Assembly (NCBI GenBank): GCA_022478985.1 | Contig: JAKSZP010000212.1 | Coordinates: 62,001-126,000, forward strand | Direction: 5' to 3' | Length of the DNA: 64,000 nucleotides | From: Massospora cicadina | Lineage: Eukaryota; Entomophthoromycota; Entomophthoromycetes; Entomophthorales; Entomophthoraceae | Part shown: positions 1-10,432 of the stretch, piece by piece | Layout of the letters: the number at the start of each line of letters is the position of its first letter | How positions within the stretch are numbered: the first letter of the stretch is position 1 | The notes under the pieces: model-generated | The model's input: only the letters and a program-made list of their open reading frames with translations | Told to the model about the DNA's origin: nothing | Database searches by the model: none | Program-made: the position numbers and the translations under genes

Positions 1-330
1 AGATAGTATCAAAAGCATCGAAGTTCATGCTTTCACAGTAGTACTGAGGTCGCAATAATTCCATGGTCTTACATACTCCACCATGTCCAACCGCTCAGTG
101 TGCACTCATAATATTTGGGCGGGTGGAAGGTCTTGGAATATTCATGGTAGTGTCCCCTATCCGCTTATACAATTCTCCACTTTTCTGGAACGTATTGGCC
201 CTTATTTCATCCAATACCTTTATGAAAGGGGGCGGTTCATCATTGTACTTGCCACTAAGCATCTTATCAAGCATAATATCGCTCAGATCTGCCATAAATG
301 CAATCGTGGGTAATCTCGATAAACAATTGG
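1..330 (-). pseudogene. integrase N-terminal zinc-binding region of gypsy A
   Basis: The minus strand gives the tract from RNase H into the integrase H2C2 finger. A VGHGGVCKTMELLRPQYYC motif lies at about 1-90, with its upstream H just before an in-frame stop. The same motif without the stop occurs in element C near 50400-50480. The catalytic core lies outside the window. The opposite-strand frame over 63-428 is antisense and carries no recognised motif. Confidence 0.75.
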
Positions 331-934
331 CATTCTGGTGTTTTGCTCCAGGTCAATGCAAAGTTTCAAAATGTATGCCTGCAAATTTAAGAGCCCATCG
401 GGCTAGACGCCCTTCTGGTTCTTTATGATTTTGTACCCAGCGTAGCAAGGCATGATCCATTACAACTTTGAATTTTACTCCATGCAAGTACACTTGAAAT
501 TGTTTCTAGGCGTAGATCACCACTAAACACTCGTGCTAAGTCACAGTATAATTGCATTCATGACTGTTCAAGCTACGACTGCAATATGCTACAGGATGCT
601 CTTCCCCTTCCTCATCTTTTTGGGATAGGATTGCTCCTACAGCAGAAAGGGATGCATCCATAGGAACATTGAACTCATTTTTGAAATTGGGATAGCGTAT
701 CACTGGTGCACTGGTTAACGCCACTCAAAGCGTATCAAAAGTGCATTGCTGACGCTCAGTCCATTCAAATGTAGTGTCTTTTTTAAAAACTCGAATAGTG
801 GGCCCCAATACAGCTGAAGTTAGGGATGAAGCGCCAGTAATAGCTGACCATTCCCAAAAATACAGAATATCCCGCTTGCTGTTGGGCAGAGTCATTTTAA
901 AGATAGCTTCCACCTTGGCTAGTTGAGATCGCAA
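331..934 (-). pseudogene. RNase H domain of gypsy A
   Basis: This is the degraded RNase H that removes RNA from the RNA/DNA hybrid during reverse transcription. The segment 536-724 contains VPMDASLSAVGAILSQKDEE and then HPVAYCSRSL, the first conserved block of Ty3/gypsy RNase H with its first catalytic aspartate. Further left come traces of the 'FKVVMDHALLRW' block with the next aspartate. A frame break near 725 separates it from RT. Element C has the matching block at 49840-49960. Confidence 0.85.
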
Positions 935-1580
935 CCCTGTGGCATCAACTACAAGCCCCAGGTACTCCAGCTGGTCCTTAAATAAGTGACATTTACTGAG
1001 GTTTGATATTTATGTTGGCCTCAGCGAGCCAGCGGAATACAGCTTCTAAATGATTGAGGTGTTCTGAGAAGGTTTTTGGAGAAAACATTAATGTCATCAA
1101 GGTATACAAGGACACATGACAGTTTTAGGTCCCCCAGAATAGTATCCATTGCTCGTTGAAACGTAGTTGGGGCATTACACAGTCCTTGCGGCATCTGAGT
1201 TGGTTGAAAAAGACCTTTGGAAGTGATTACAATGCACTTTTCCTGCTCTGCCAATGGCAACTTAATTTTCCAGTAGCCCGAGATCAGGTCCATAGCTGAG
1301 AAAAAAGAGCTCTCCTAGCCAATCTAAAGCGTCATCAATCCATGGTAAGGGATAGGAGTCTTTTTTGGTGAAGCTGTTGAGCTTTTGGTAGTCTATTACT
1401 ACGCAGTCAGTGCCATCCTTCTTTTTAACAATCAGAATGGATGAAGCCCATGGACTCTTCGATGGTTCAAGCATCCCTTGTACTAATAGCTTGTCGATTT
1501 CCTCATTTACTACTCCTTCTACAACCCTTGATCAGCGGATTGTCCTTGACCTGATGGGAGGGTGATCTCCAGTGTCCAGC
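935..1580 (-). pseudogene. reverse transcriptase of gypsy A
   Basis: RT remnant in at least two frames. The frame 1262-1474 begins with SKSPWASSILIVKKKDG and a YQKLN tract, the usual start of the gypsy RT palm. The frame 1021-1293 has MDLISGYWKIKL, then MPQGLCNAPTTFQRAMD and the catalytic box as YLDDI. The catalytic aspartates are therefore still visible, but the overlapping frames at 1262-1293 and internal stops show that it cannot be translated as one protein. Confidence 0.9.
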
Positions 1581-2174
1581 CTATGAACCACCCCCCGCGC
1601 GCATCCTAAATTCGTGGTCATTAACAGCGAAAATCTCTTTATATTTTTGAAATAAAGCGATTGCCCTATCATTCTGTGTTTCTAACAGCCCCATTAATTC
1701 GTCGCACAACACTACTGCCATTATATTGAGCTGTGGTTTGAAAGGTAGACCAAATTCCTCCAGTGACCCAAAGTCATGAACTGAACTAACCTCCTCAATG
1801 GGGATAAAGTGCAAGTATGCCACTATTTGGTGGCGGCGGATTTGCAGTGGTACCGTTTGTAAATTTGCAAGAAAAACTTTGACATCGCCCTGCCCTGGTA
1901 ATATAATACCTGGGGCTACGTGAGGCTTGAACAGCGACTGCTGATATGGCCCAATAACTTCCCCATAGAGTCCATCTGAAACTTCTATCACCAAGTCAGT
2001 GTTTACTATAACTTGATGCCCAGATGGAATTGATATAGGTCCAGCAGCTCGGAGTGGCAGCCCTTGATATTCATAAATCTGTTGTGGAAAGGCCCAGGTT
2101 TTGCCCTTTAATCGATGGTAGCGCACTGGGATTACTCTGTTAATATAAGCTAGATTGCTATTCCTCATATGCAC
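1581..2174 (-). pseudogene. dUTPase-like domain between protease and RT of gypsy A
   Basis: A 197-codon open stretch. Its middle reads as GPISIPSGHQVIVNTDL, then a DGLYGEVIGPYQQS block, HVAPGIILPGQGDVKVFLANL and RRHQIVAYLHFIP. The order and spacing follow trimeric dUTPases: a 'P-P-G' strand, the [E/D]GYYGRIAPRSG block, GVIDxDYRGE and a final R/K-G-D-xIAQL strand. The catalytic aspartate of motif 3 is absent (GIILPG), and motif 2 lacks PRSG, so enzyme activity is unlikely. The same block is seen in C, E and, more decayed, in G. The assignment is by visual pattern only and needs a profile or structure search. Confidence 0.5.
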
Positions 2175-2560
2175 TGGATCATTGGCACTCCGCTAGAGGT
2201 GAATTGAATTGGGATCCTCTGACCCAATATTTCAAAAGTCTGGTCTGTCATATCGATAACAGCCCCATAGTGTTGCAAGAAAGCAGTTCCAATCAGCAGA
2301 TCATAATGGCTATTTGGTAACACTATAGCTGGGGCTATGACAACAATAGACCTAAACCGCAATGGAAGTGCACTGTATGCTCCTTCAGAGACTGTGTTAT
2401 CCGCTCCAGCAGTTCCATATACCACCCAATGGTCCATGTCCAGTTTTAATGATAATTTGGCCACCAACTTGGTGGAGAATATGTTGATGGGGCACCGGTA
2501 TCTATGATAGCATGGACTTGGGTTTTAACTACAACCAGGTCACTGTAAGTATATTCAGAG
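2165..2560 (-). pseudogene. aspartic protease of gypsy A
   Basis: The active-site box AIIDTGAPST lies at about 2485-2508. It is followed, after a frameshift, by a KLVAKL tract and a YGTAGAD segment. Downstream come AYSALPLRFRS and IVLPNSHYDLLIGTAFLQHYG, which match the C-terminal 'ILG' part of retropepsins. Related segments occur in C (48010-48400), E (52990-53460) and G (37040-37400). The break between DTGA and KLVAKL at about 2446-2467 inactivates this copy. Confidence 0.85.
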
Positions 2561-3960
2561 TAGGATACATATTGACTGTTTGTAACATAGACATTTATGG
2601 CATCTCTGTTTTCAAGAAAACCCACAATCCCCTCGCCAATACTGGGGTATTGTGTGATAATAGTGCTGACTGGACGAGCGACGCTTGCCGCTTGCAAGAA
2701 AGGGGCATCAGAGGAGGGGTCTAACTTTTCAAGTGAAACTAGATCAAACGTTTGGCAAGCATACGGCTCAACCTGCAACTGGGACCCCTCTTCTGCCATA
2801 GCTGCAGACTGCACTTGTGTCAAAATATTCACCCCTCCAACTGGCTGCTGATATAAGACTAATACATCAGCCAAGGGAGTTTCCACTGAGTGTACAGGGA
2901 TAGGTTCAGGTGGGACGTTTTGAGTTAAATTAGCGGAAGTAGAGAGTCCCATCTCTACTACGCTCTGACTTTTCCCTGATTTTACTTTCCCTGTGGGAGG
3001 GAATAACCCTGACAATGAAGACAAATTCTGGACAAGTGCCCAGAACGACCACACAAGAAACAATTGATCCTGTAAAATCTGCAAACATGATTGTTGTGAT
3101 ATGGCCCATCCCAAAAGTTAGGCTGGGGTTGAGCAGTGTAGACAGACCCTTCCCAATAGTTGAACTGCTGATGGCAACTCTGTTCGAGATGAGGCATGTG
3201 CTGATAATAAGGCTGGTGGTTACCAAGCGGACGCTGAACTGGAAGAGATGACTTTCTTAAATAAGAAGGTCCAGCAGCGGAGAGGATATGGTTCTTCTCT
3301 ATGTTAGGCGAAGGGAAGTTAGCGGATAACTGGTGCAAGATTTGAACGAGTTTAAGCAAAGGATACCAACTTAAAATATGGAGCCATGGTATTGAAAAGC
3401 TCATGATATGGTTTCACAGCGGAGGTCAACGCTATGCATACATCTGATTCAGTTAAAGTTCCTGCCCCAATCAACACATGAGCTTCCATCATAAAGTGAT
3501 CAGCAAATGTGGTGAGGATCTCATTATTCTGAAACCCAATTATTAAGAATTCCGCCTTCCACTGTGACATTTTCATAGTCCCTATGAATAACCACAACAC
3601 AGTATCTTTCACTCTTTGATAGGTAGCGGAACTGGTGGGAAGATAGCAAATGACTTGGTCAGTGCTGTCAACATCCAAAGTGGATATTAATTGTTTTGGC
3701 TTTACGCTGATCTGAAGCTCCTTCCATTGCAAACTCAAATCGCTTAAAAAATACATGGACGTTTCCATTGCAATCATATGGAGGCATCTTATCAATACAA
3801 ACCCCTGTAGAAACTCCTTTTTCCACTGGAGCACAGTATCCAAGGCAAGCTTGAGTTCTGCATATTCAATGGTTGCAGCGTCTCAGAAAGACTACTTGCA
3901 AGAGTAATCCTGATTGAACATGGCCAGCGACTGAGGAAGGTTGTTGGCTTTGTGATTGTC
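2561..3960 (-). pseudogene. gag of gypsy A with CCHC zinc knuckle
   Basis: Capsid-nucleocapsid remnant spread over frames at 2446-3114, 2982-3404, 3352-3843 and 3792-4055. The nucleocapsid knuckle is CFLCGRSGHLSRIC at about 3015-3065, a perfect C-x2-C-x4-H-x4-C. The frame 3352-3843 is probably capsid: it is rich in W, F and L, with FLSDLSLQWKEL-type spacing typical of gypsy gag. The start codon lies near 3950, just inside the primer-binding site, but its exact position is uncertain because of frameshifts. Confidence 0.75.
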
Positions 3961-3969
3961 CAATGGGCC

Positions 3970-3986
3970 CTTGTAGTGAGCACCAA
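3970..3986 (-). promoter_or_regulatory. tRNA primer-binding site of gypsy A
   Basis: Directly inside the LTR end the minus strand reads TTGGTGCTCACTACAAG. A TGG start complementary to a tRNA CCA end is what a primer-binding site should show. Near-identical sites occur at 55182-55197 (E), 10413-10429 (F) and 29888-29903 (G), each at an LTR-internal boundary. Confidence 0.8.
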
Positions 3987-4491
3987 TGTTATAATTTTGG
4001 CAGTATATAATAAATACGCTGGCAGATTTTTGCACAGGGTTAACCCACTGAGCAATAGGGACCAACAATATGATGTTTGCTGCCCTCAAAACAACAGAAT
4101 AACTTTAAATAAATATGGAGCACTTGCTCCCACAACCTCTTTTATTAAATGTACTTTAACACTGCGGATTCTTCTTATTCCGCTTACTCTATCCTTTTTC
4201 CTTTTTTCTAGTACTAGATTAACAACAACCCTTTTTGATCATCTCATCTCGCCTATATTGTAGCGACTTCAGATGCTATGACTCATATGGCTTAGTAATT
4301 TAATTCGCCATATCTTATTGGCTCCATCAATTCTTCATTTGTTAATTCTAAAGTTGTTTTATTGAAGAGATTTCTCTATAACACAATATCACCTCAATTT
4401 GAGGCACTAAAATTATCATTATCATATTGAATCTCGATGGATTCCATTCATTTCGCCATAATGACCTCAGGCTTATTGTCCAGTCATATCA
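3987..4491 (-). repeat. 5' LTR of gypsy A
   Basis: On the plus strand the repeat starts TGTTATAATTTTGGCAG, next to the primer-binding site. It aligns over its length with the reverse complement of 51455-52036, the 3' LTR of element C. The shared inner stretch includes the TTTGCACAGGGTTAA and GAGCAATAGG words. The outer end is placed at about 4491 from the matching TGATATGACTG / TGATGTGACTG start in the two copies. It is about 505 bp, against roughly 580 bp in C, so indels separate them. Confidence 0.85.
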
Positions 4492-6340
4492 AATTCACAA
4501 CAGTCCCCAAAAGGGGTCTCCGTCAGGGTGACCCGCTGAGCCCTCTGTTGTAAAACTTTAGCCTAGTCCACTTCTCTGCAATGCAAATGCCCAGCTTGAT
4601 GGTATTCATGTGCAAGGCCAGGCACCAGTCAGAATGCTAGAGTTTATTGATGATTCTGTGATTGAGGTTTCTAGTAAATGTGATGCACTCATCCTGGAGA
4701 GTACCATAAAGGAGTACTAAAGGGCTAGTAATGAAGCCCTAAATGCCAATAAAACTGAGATCATCCACCCTGGTAAATACCAGTCTCACTTGTCACCTGC
4801 CCCGTTGCTCAGCAGCATATGCATGCTTCACAGACCCTTGTTCGCTTCCCAAAGAATTCAGCTCATATCTCCCCTCTTGTGTCCCCTTTTTTCCAGGCCC
4901 ACTAAGGGCCCAGTTTGCCACTTTGGAGTATGGCTGGAGGTGGGAGGTTATGTCACCTCTTTAATAGAAAACCACATTTTAGACAAAGTAATAAAACGCA
5001 TCGCCAACTATAGAAACCAGCAAACTAACCTAACAGGACGTGTAGTGGTTGTCAACTCTCTACTCTGTTCATTGTTTGGTTTGCTGCACACGCTATTGAT
5101 TTTTCTCCATCCTTCTTTACAACCCTCCATGCCCTCATCCAAGGGTGATTATGGCTAGGCCACCCAACTCCTGTGCATCTGGAAGTCATATTTGGCCCAT
5201 GCCTTAGTGAAGGTATAGGACTTATCAAATACGTGGACCACGCCTCCAGTATATTTGGTTCCTAGATCACAAATGTAACTAAACCTACACTCCCCACCCT
5301 GCACTGGTCTTGAACTGCACATTCCAACTTTGCCCGTGCTCTTTGACTTTGCAATACAGACCACCCTACTTATATGATCAACTAACTAGCTTTACACACC
5401 TCTGCTTCAGGCCCTCACAGGGCACCTACCCAATTCAAGTGGCTTCTCCTGAACATGAGGAGCGAATGATGGAGAATCAGCATCAGTGGTCACACCTCCC
5501 AGAGGGGTCGCCCTACCACCTTTTTTACTAAACTGTTTGAGGGCAAGTTGTTTTGCACAAAATGGTACCTTGACGCCCTAATACCATAGTCCAAGTTGAC
5601 TACCTTGACAAGCTGGACTTCCATTGCTCTTTAGCTACACGCAGGCCAATTGGAAGTATGTAAACCACCCTCTATTGCAGCCTGGGATTCGCGCCCATGT
5701 ATGGAGATGCCTGAGAAGGGTTTACCACACTGTAGAGCGGTCCAACGGCTCTCTGTCTTCATTTTTAGTGTGTAGCCAATTTGGCTCTTTAGTCCACCAT
5801 TTGATTAAAAGTCCGCCATCTCAGGTGATCTGGCATGAGGTTATGCGTCTCTAGCCAGGACCTAGCTCAGGCTTTCAGTCTGTTTAAGAAAATCTTCATT
5901 TTTTCCATGGAATTTTCAACCAACCTTCTCTTTAAGCCTTAGTTATAGCCATTGCTTTGTGGACGATATATACTATTGTCCTGGACTCTCTTTCTGGCAC
6001 TGCTCACACTTTGTGAGGCCGTCCATCGCTTTCAGTCCCACCTAACAGCCCACTTCCAATCCCGGTTTTCTGGCTTTTTTCCATCACGCCAACTCCAGTT
6101 GGTTTAATCTTGGTTCTTTATCTGGTTCCTTGTTTCCACCCTTTCCTTCATTAGTGCTTGATATTGGCACAGGCTTTTCTGACACCTCATATCTTCCTTC
6201 CACTGGTGGTCCCACTTGCAACAGGAGGTAGCTATAGCTTCTTTGGGGTGCCGCTTTACATGTCTTTGTGTTTCTTTAAAGTTGCTTTGCCAGAAGTGTC
6301 CGTCCCATGGTCGGCCTAACTAAACAAAATTAAAATCAAA
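4492..6340 (+). mobile_element. LINE 3' half (RT remnant to 3' end)
   Basis: 5'-truncated non-LTR retrotransposon of the same family as the full-length copy at 30544-35802. It enters at the RT motif GLRQGDPLSPLL (about 4508-4550). The catalytic box is read as FIDDSVIEVS (4643-4675; an FADD-type box decayed to FIDD). Then follow NANKTEII and a FSRPTKGPVCHFGVW block that aligns with RPTIGPVRHLGVW of the full copy. The 3' end carries the family core GTGTCCGTCCCATGGTCGGC at 6296-6316 and an A-rich tail. Numerous stops and frame changes make it a dead copy. It abuts the LTR of gypsy A at 4491. Confidence 0.85.
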
Positions 6341-6640
6341 TAGTAACTCGTGTTACCAAAGCTCCCAAATTGAGAGGGCATAGTAAAAAATTAGGAAATT
6401 CATCATTATAAGAGTAAGCGTATTGGGTTCTTTATTATCAAGTGGTACCAATTCTTCTCCCCTAGGTATGATGGCATCAGACTTGATAGAGGTCACTAAG
6501 GATTCTTGAGGTGGTTTAGGGATGTCAGCATAAAGCGCCTCATCCTTCATGCTGACTACCCTTTTACTGCCTCCTTGGCAGGTCTTTTACAACAATTATT
6601 GGCGCTCTGATGAGTATAGATTACAATTTTTACACCAAGC
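6341..6640. other. unassigned 300-bp spacer
   Basis: A 65-codon minus-strand frame (6353-6550) is the only open stretch, and I recognise no domain in it. This piece would have joined the sequence right of 8562 before element 'a' inserted, because the 12-bp target duplication of 'a' sits at 6641-6652 and 8551-8562. Confidence 0.4.
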
Positions 6641-6652
6641 TTTGGGATTTTT

Positions 6653-8550
6653 TTCAGTACTAATGGTGCTCAACCCAAAAGGGGGAGCCGCCAAGCATTT
6701 TTATTTGCAAAATGGGCCAAACAAAGGGATTATCACAATTGAAAAAATTCCTAATACAGCCCTTAGGATATCAGCCTAGGAAGCCATATCAGATGGCGAG
6801 GAGGCTTTGGGGAAACTTTTGTTCAGCGCACGCTTTAGCTGGTGGACCATAGCAGACAGCTTTGGGGTGGAAGCATCAGCAACATGGGGCATAAGGGGGT
6901 ATAGTTGGGGGTTTCTTCATTAATGAGACCGGCGGTGTCCATTGCCTCAGAGTATTGAGCAAGTTGATGCTCAGCAAAAATGATGAGAGCCAGCACACAA
7001 GTAAATGACTTGATGCGTCGGGGGGTTTTGGGATAATTGGGGTTGAAAAGAGAAGTTTTTGCTTCATTGATGCAAGCATGGCTTGCACCAAAAGCAAGCT
7101 CCTCAATTTCATACTTTGCATCTTCCTCAAAATCATGAGGAAGATTGGGGATAGGAATATCCTTGACAAGGGGCTTCATTGCCCCATGGAGTTGCTGGTA
7201 GAGGAGGGTGTTGGACGGGGCAGCAGCAGCTGCTACAGCCATTTCATTAATATTTTTGTAAATGGGAAACCCGTTTTTTGGATGAAGATGGTGGGAATGC
7301 AATATGGGAGGGTAATGAAGAACTCCTCCAAAGAAAATCCAGTTTCACATGGCACAGCCAACCATCCTCCTCAATCCATTTGAGAGCCTCAAATGGATTG
7401 GATTTGGCCAGCGCTGGGCCAGCCACCGGAATTGAGGCTGTAGCAGGAGCTGATTGGCCATGTGCTGTCAACCATGGCAGCTCAGCTGAAACTGGTTCAG
7501 CCATTGACTCAGGATTCTGTAATCTGGTCAAATTTTCAAAATTTTTAGATTATTTCAATTTTGATTGGCCACTGCTTTGGAAGCAGTTCCAGAATTGCCT
7601 GACGTTGGGGGTGGGAGGATCGAGCCCCATTCAAAGAATTGGGGTGAGGTAGCCGTTGGGGTGGCACCTGATCCCGTAGCAGTGGATGCAGCAGAAATTG
7701 AACCTGTGGGGCACTTGTGCTGTGAGTGGTCAAGCTTTAAGCACAAGGGGCAAAAGGCGAGGCTGTTTTCAACGCGTGCCCAAAATGGGTGATCAGGGGA
7801 AGATCTGATCACAGTGCGGGAGAATTGTGAGGTGAGAGTTGCAATGCTATAAGCAGATAATTGCAAAGGTGCAAGGCCCTACCAACCAATATGCAACATT
7901 GGGAACCACAAACCACAATGTGGGGTCTGCTCTGTAAACAGCTAATTCTCCGTGAGCTCATGGCAAAGGCATTTGGGGAAAGGAAAGAGGGCAACCTGGA
8001 GAACTGGACCACCAAATTGGCCTCCTCCAGGAGCTAGGTGGAAACGGGAATTCTTTTATAAATTATTTGCAGCTTGGCTGCTGCCACTGCATCGGCTTCT
8101 AATGGAAGCTGAGGTCAAAATACCCCTTAAAGGGGCGGAAGTCAATAAAACTGGTGGGTTTGAAAACTGTTGTGGCCATCTCAATGATGGCCGCGTTTGT
8201 GTATAGGAAGAGATTCCCATAATTAACCTGGAGGATGAAACACAAATTGCTCTGTGTGAGCACCAAAGGGCTCCAGAGCACCGCCTGAGAGCTTGTGAGG
8301 TGGTGGTCCAAGTACTGAGGGGGGCATAACCTGGTAGCATTGGGAGGGCTAGCAGAGCCAGTCCAGACGTGCTTCAGCGGCAGCTGAAAGATGCCAGATG
8401 GTGGCACACCACCACCCCAAGCCGGGGCAGCAGGCATCAATTGCATCAATATTGGTAAGTTTTGGCTCGATCAAGCAGCTGTTTTTTGTATTTTTCTTAG
8501 AAATCCGAATTTTGCTTTGATTTAGATATCAAAGTGAAAGAAAGATAAGA
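6653..8550 (-). mobile_element. ORF1-only LINE-like element, copy a
   Basis: The 1898-bp element is bounded by the direct repeat TTTGGGATTTTT (6641-6652 and 8551-8562), a TPRT-style target-site duplication. It encodes an ORF1-like protein on the minus strand and no RT. Its length matches the other six copies (1854-1936 bp). Its 3' end does not clearly show the GTCCGTCCCCTGGTCAGC core seen in the others, so it may be a divergent subfamily or an eroded end. Frames shift at about 7300, 7540 and 8050. Confidence 0.75.
6840..8449 (-). pseudogene. ORF1-like protein of copy a, CCHC knuckle intact
   Basis: The N-terminal part (8056-8449) contains the family words for SNLCF...YGNLFLYTN and FIDFRPFKGYFDLSF. 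The middle (7555-8015) has VVQFSRLPSFL, HPFWARVEN and a perfect zinc knuckle CPLCLKLDHSQHKC (about 7700-7745). The C-terminal part (6835-7302) is alanine-rich and then acidic. It diverges from the C-terminal region of copies b, c and g, though an AEHQLAQ word remains. The expected role, by analogy with LINE ORF1 proteins, is RNA binding in the retrotransposition particle. Several frameshifts make this copy non-functional. Confidence 0.75.
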
Positions 8551-8562
8551 TTTGGGATTTTT

Positions 8563-9000
8563 ATGGCTCTCAACAATATGAATTTATGGGAGGCTGGAAG
8601 AGGTAGAAGCGGAGGCCTTGGGACTTAAGGTGGATCCAGGAATCTCAATAAGGGCTTCCTTAATTCCCAGATTAGGTTATGTTACTCTTCCAGCCAATCA
8701 TATGCAGTTGGACCTCAGAATAAGATACCAAGGCAGAGATTACAGCGGCTATAGCATCATCCAATGTGATTCATTTAGTGGTAACCAGGGGTTATACTTG
8801 GGCATAGAATCAGCTGGAAAACTCCAAAGACTTTTTCCTTTGTTTAAATGGACATTAAAGAACGCCTGCTTCTGATTGGCCAAGGTCTGATTGATTCCAA
8901 ACTTTTTTGAACTAGGGTATAAATGATTTGTTGCCAGTTTTGACACTCCTTTGAATGTGGAGTCATAATTTTATGGTCATGTTAGTCTGACAGGAGTGGA
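8563..9000 (+). other. unassigned segment with 85-codon plus-strand ORF
   Basis: The frame 8618-8875 is open, includes LGYVTLPANHMQLDLRIRY, and continues in frame-related pieces to about 9000. The spacing faintly recalls the dUTPase-like block of the gypsy copies, but it lies on the strand opposite to remnant F and lacks the diagnostic words. I do not assign it. Confidence 0.3.
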
Positions 9001-10412
9001 TGTGCTTCACCTTCTTATGGTTAAGGCATCCTCCATCAATTTTTCATAAGCGTACAGAAAAGGAGCAATACTTTCCTGACGCACAGTAAATCTTCTCTTG
9101 AAACTTGGCATAAAGTTATTCACAATAGGAGTGGAAACAGTATTGATAGCGGGGACAGGGGCAGGTTCAGAAATCTCAGTATCCACATAGTTGCAAGGGG
9201 CCTGTTGGTCCAATTGTTGTCTTAGCCCTTCTGAGTCCTCTTAAACTTCATCCTAATGAGAGTTTAAAGAGCAACGGAGGCCTTAAGGACAACTTGCTCC
9301 TACAGAGCTAGTATTTTGGCACATTAATGTAGGATTTGGTTTTCACAATCACCTAAGCGAGTTCTGAAACTTCAGAAGGCTTGCTCAAGTTGAGAGATAC
9401 AGATGTCAGGGAACTTGGCAAAAGCACTGAAATTACCCATATCCTCTGATAAGTCATCAATCAAAACTCTGGGATCCAGTGGAACCCCATCCAAGCGGAG
9501 TTTAAGTCTTTAACTATATTTCTTATTTGATCTTTCAGGGTTGAAAGTTCTATCAAAACTTTTTTTTACATGAGTCATTAGGATTGTCAGGAGTTGGTAC
9601 CAGAGAACAGGATGTACCTTGAAGTCTGCGGGAACCTTTTTTCCTTTAGGCCTTCTAGGTCCTTCAGGCCCTCCAGTTCCAGGGGTGCTATTATGGGAGG
9701 CTAATTCCTAGTAGTAGCGTTGGAGTAACTAATTGAGGTCTTCAATCTGGGTGAGGCGTTGGCTCCAGGAGGACTTGAGGAGTAGTACATTTTGAAAAAG
9801 CTGTATCTCAATGGTAACCTGAAATTACACTGTCTATAATAAGATTTAATTCCAAGCATGATTAATCAATTGTAAATTGTCTACAATGGCTTTCTGATAG
9901 TTGTGGACAAAAGAGGAGGCGGCATTATAAAGATTTGAAAATTTGAATATTGTGTTTGATTAAGTCATATTTCTTGGGCTACTTCATGATGGTATAGGCC
10001 AACAATTTGTAGGATGTGGTGTATAGACAGAAGGAACTAACTTTCGAAAAAAAGTTCAGTATCCAGGGAAAGTTCTTCTATGGGCTTCAGAGCTGAGGTA
10101 TATAAATCTCTCAATATGGAAGGCATGGAAGCGGCTAAGGAATGACTGAAACGGCCTCAAGAGTATATGCCTGCTAATAATTGATGAATAATTTCATTGA
10201 TTTTATCATGCTGAAGTTGATACTGAGCTTGATTTTTTTAGAGTGAATAATAGTGTTCAAAATTCTAAGATTTTATGATGTAGAGGAGTTACTTTATAAT
10301 GAGATGTGCTGATCCATTAAGTTATGCTTTTCAACCAGTCAGAGGATTGGCTTTCTTGTTTGGTATTTTCCATATTTTGCGATAGACGTTTTCACTGTAC
10401 ATCTGTGACGCC
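9000..10412 (-). pseudogene. probable gag remnant of gypsy F
   Basis: This stretch lies directly inside a primer-binding site at 10413-10429, which is where gag belongs. Minus-strand translation gives long but interrupted tracts. One is near 9450-9650 (PRRPKGKKVPADFKV, then FDRTFNPERS) and another at 9007-9213. No CCHC knuckle was found. The identification rests on position and on gag-like composition rather than on a domain. Confidence 0.45.
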
Positions 10413-10429
10413 TCTGTAGTGAGCACTTA
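10413..10429 (-). promoter_or_regulatory. primer-binding site of gypsy F
   Basis: The minus strand reads AAGTGCTCACTACAGAG, one or two changes from the site of gypsy A and E. It marks the LTR-internal boundary of an otherwise decayed element. Confidence 0.65.
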
Positions 10430-10432
10430 ATA

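Larger units (their letters stand above)
1..4491 (-). mobile_element. Ty3/gypsy element A, 3'-truncated by window edge
   Basis: Read on the minus strand from right to left, this is LTR (3987-4491), primer-binding site, gag with a CCHC knuckle, aspartic protease, dUTPase-like domain, reverse transcriptase, RNase H and the start of integrase, which leaves the window at base 1. This is Ty3/gypsy order, with integrase after RNase H. The copy is dead: gag and pol lie in many short frames joined by stops and frameshifts. Element C at 48005-52036 is a close relative on the other strand: protease, dUTPase-like, RT, RNase H and integrase segments align by eye, and its LTR is the reverse complement of this one. 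The right LTR end abuts a LINE fragment, so A probably inserted into that LINE, whose other half would lie left of the window. Confidence 0.9.

Noticed and set aside
63..428. 121-codon plus-strand ORF at the left edge
   Set aside because: It is antisense to the RNase H/integrase tract of gypsy A, which has recognisable motifs; the plus frame has none.
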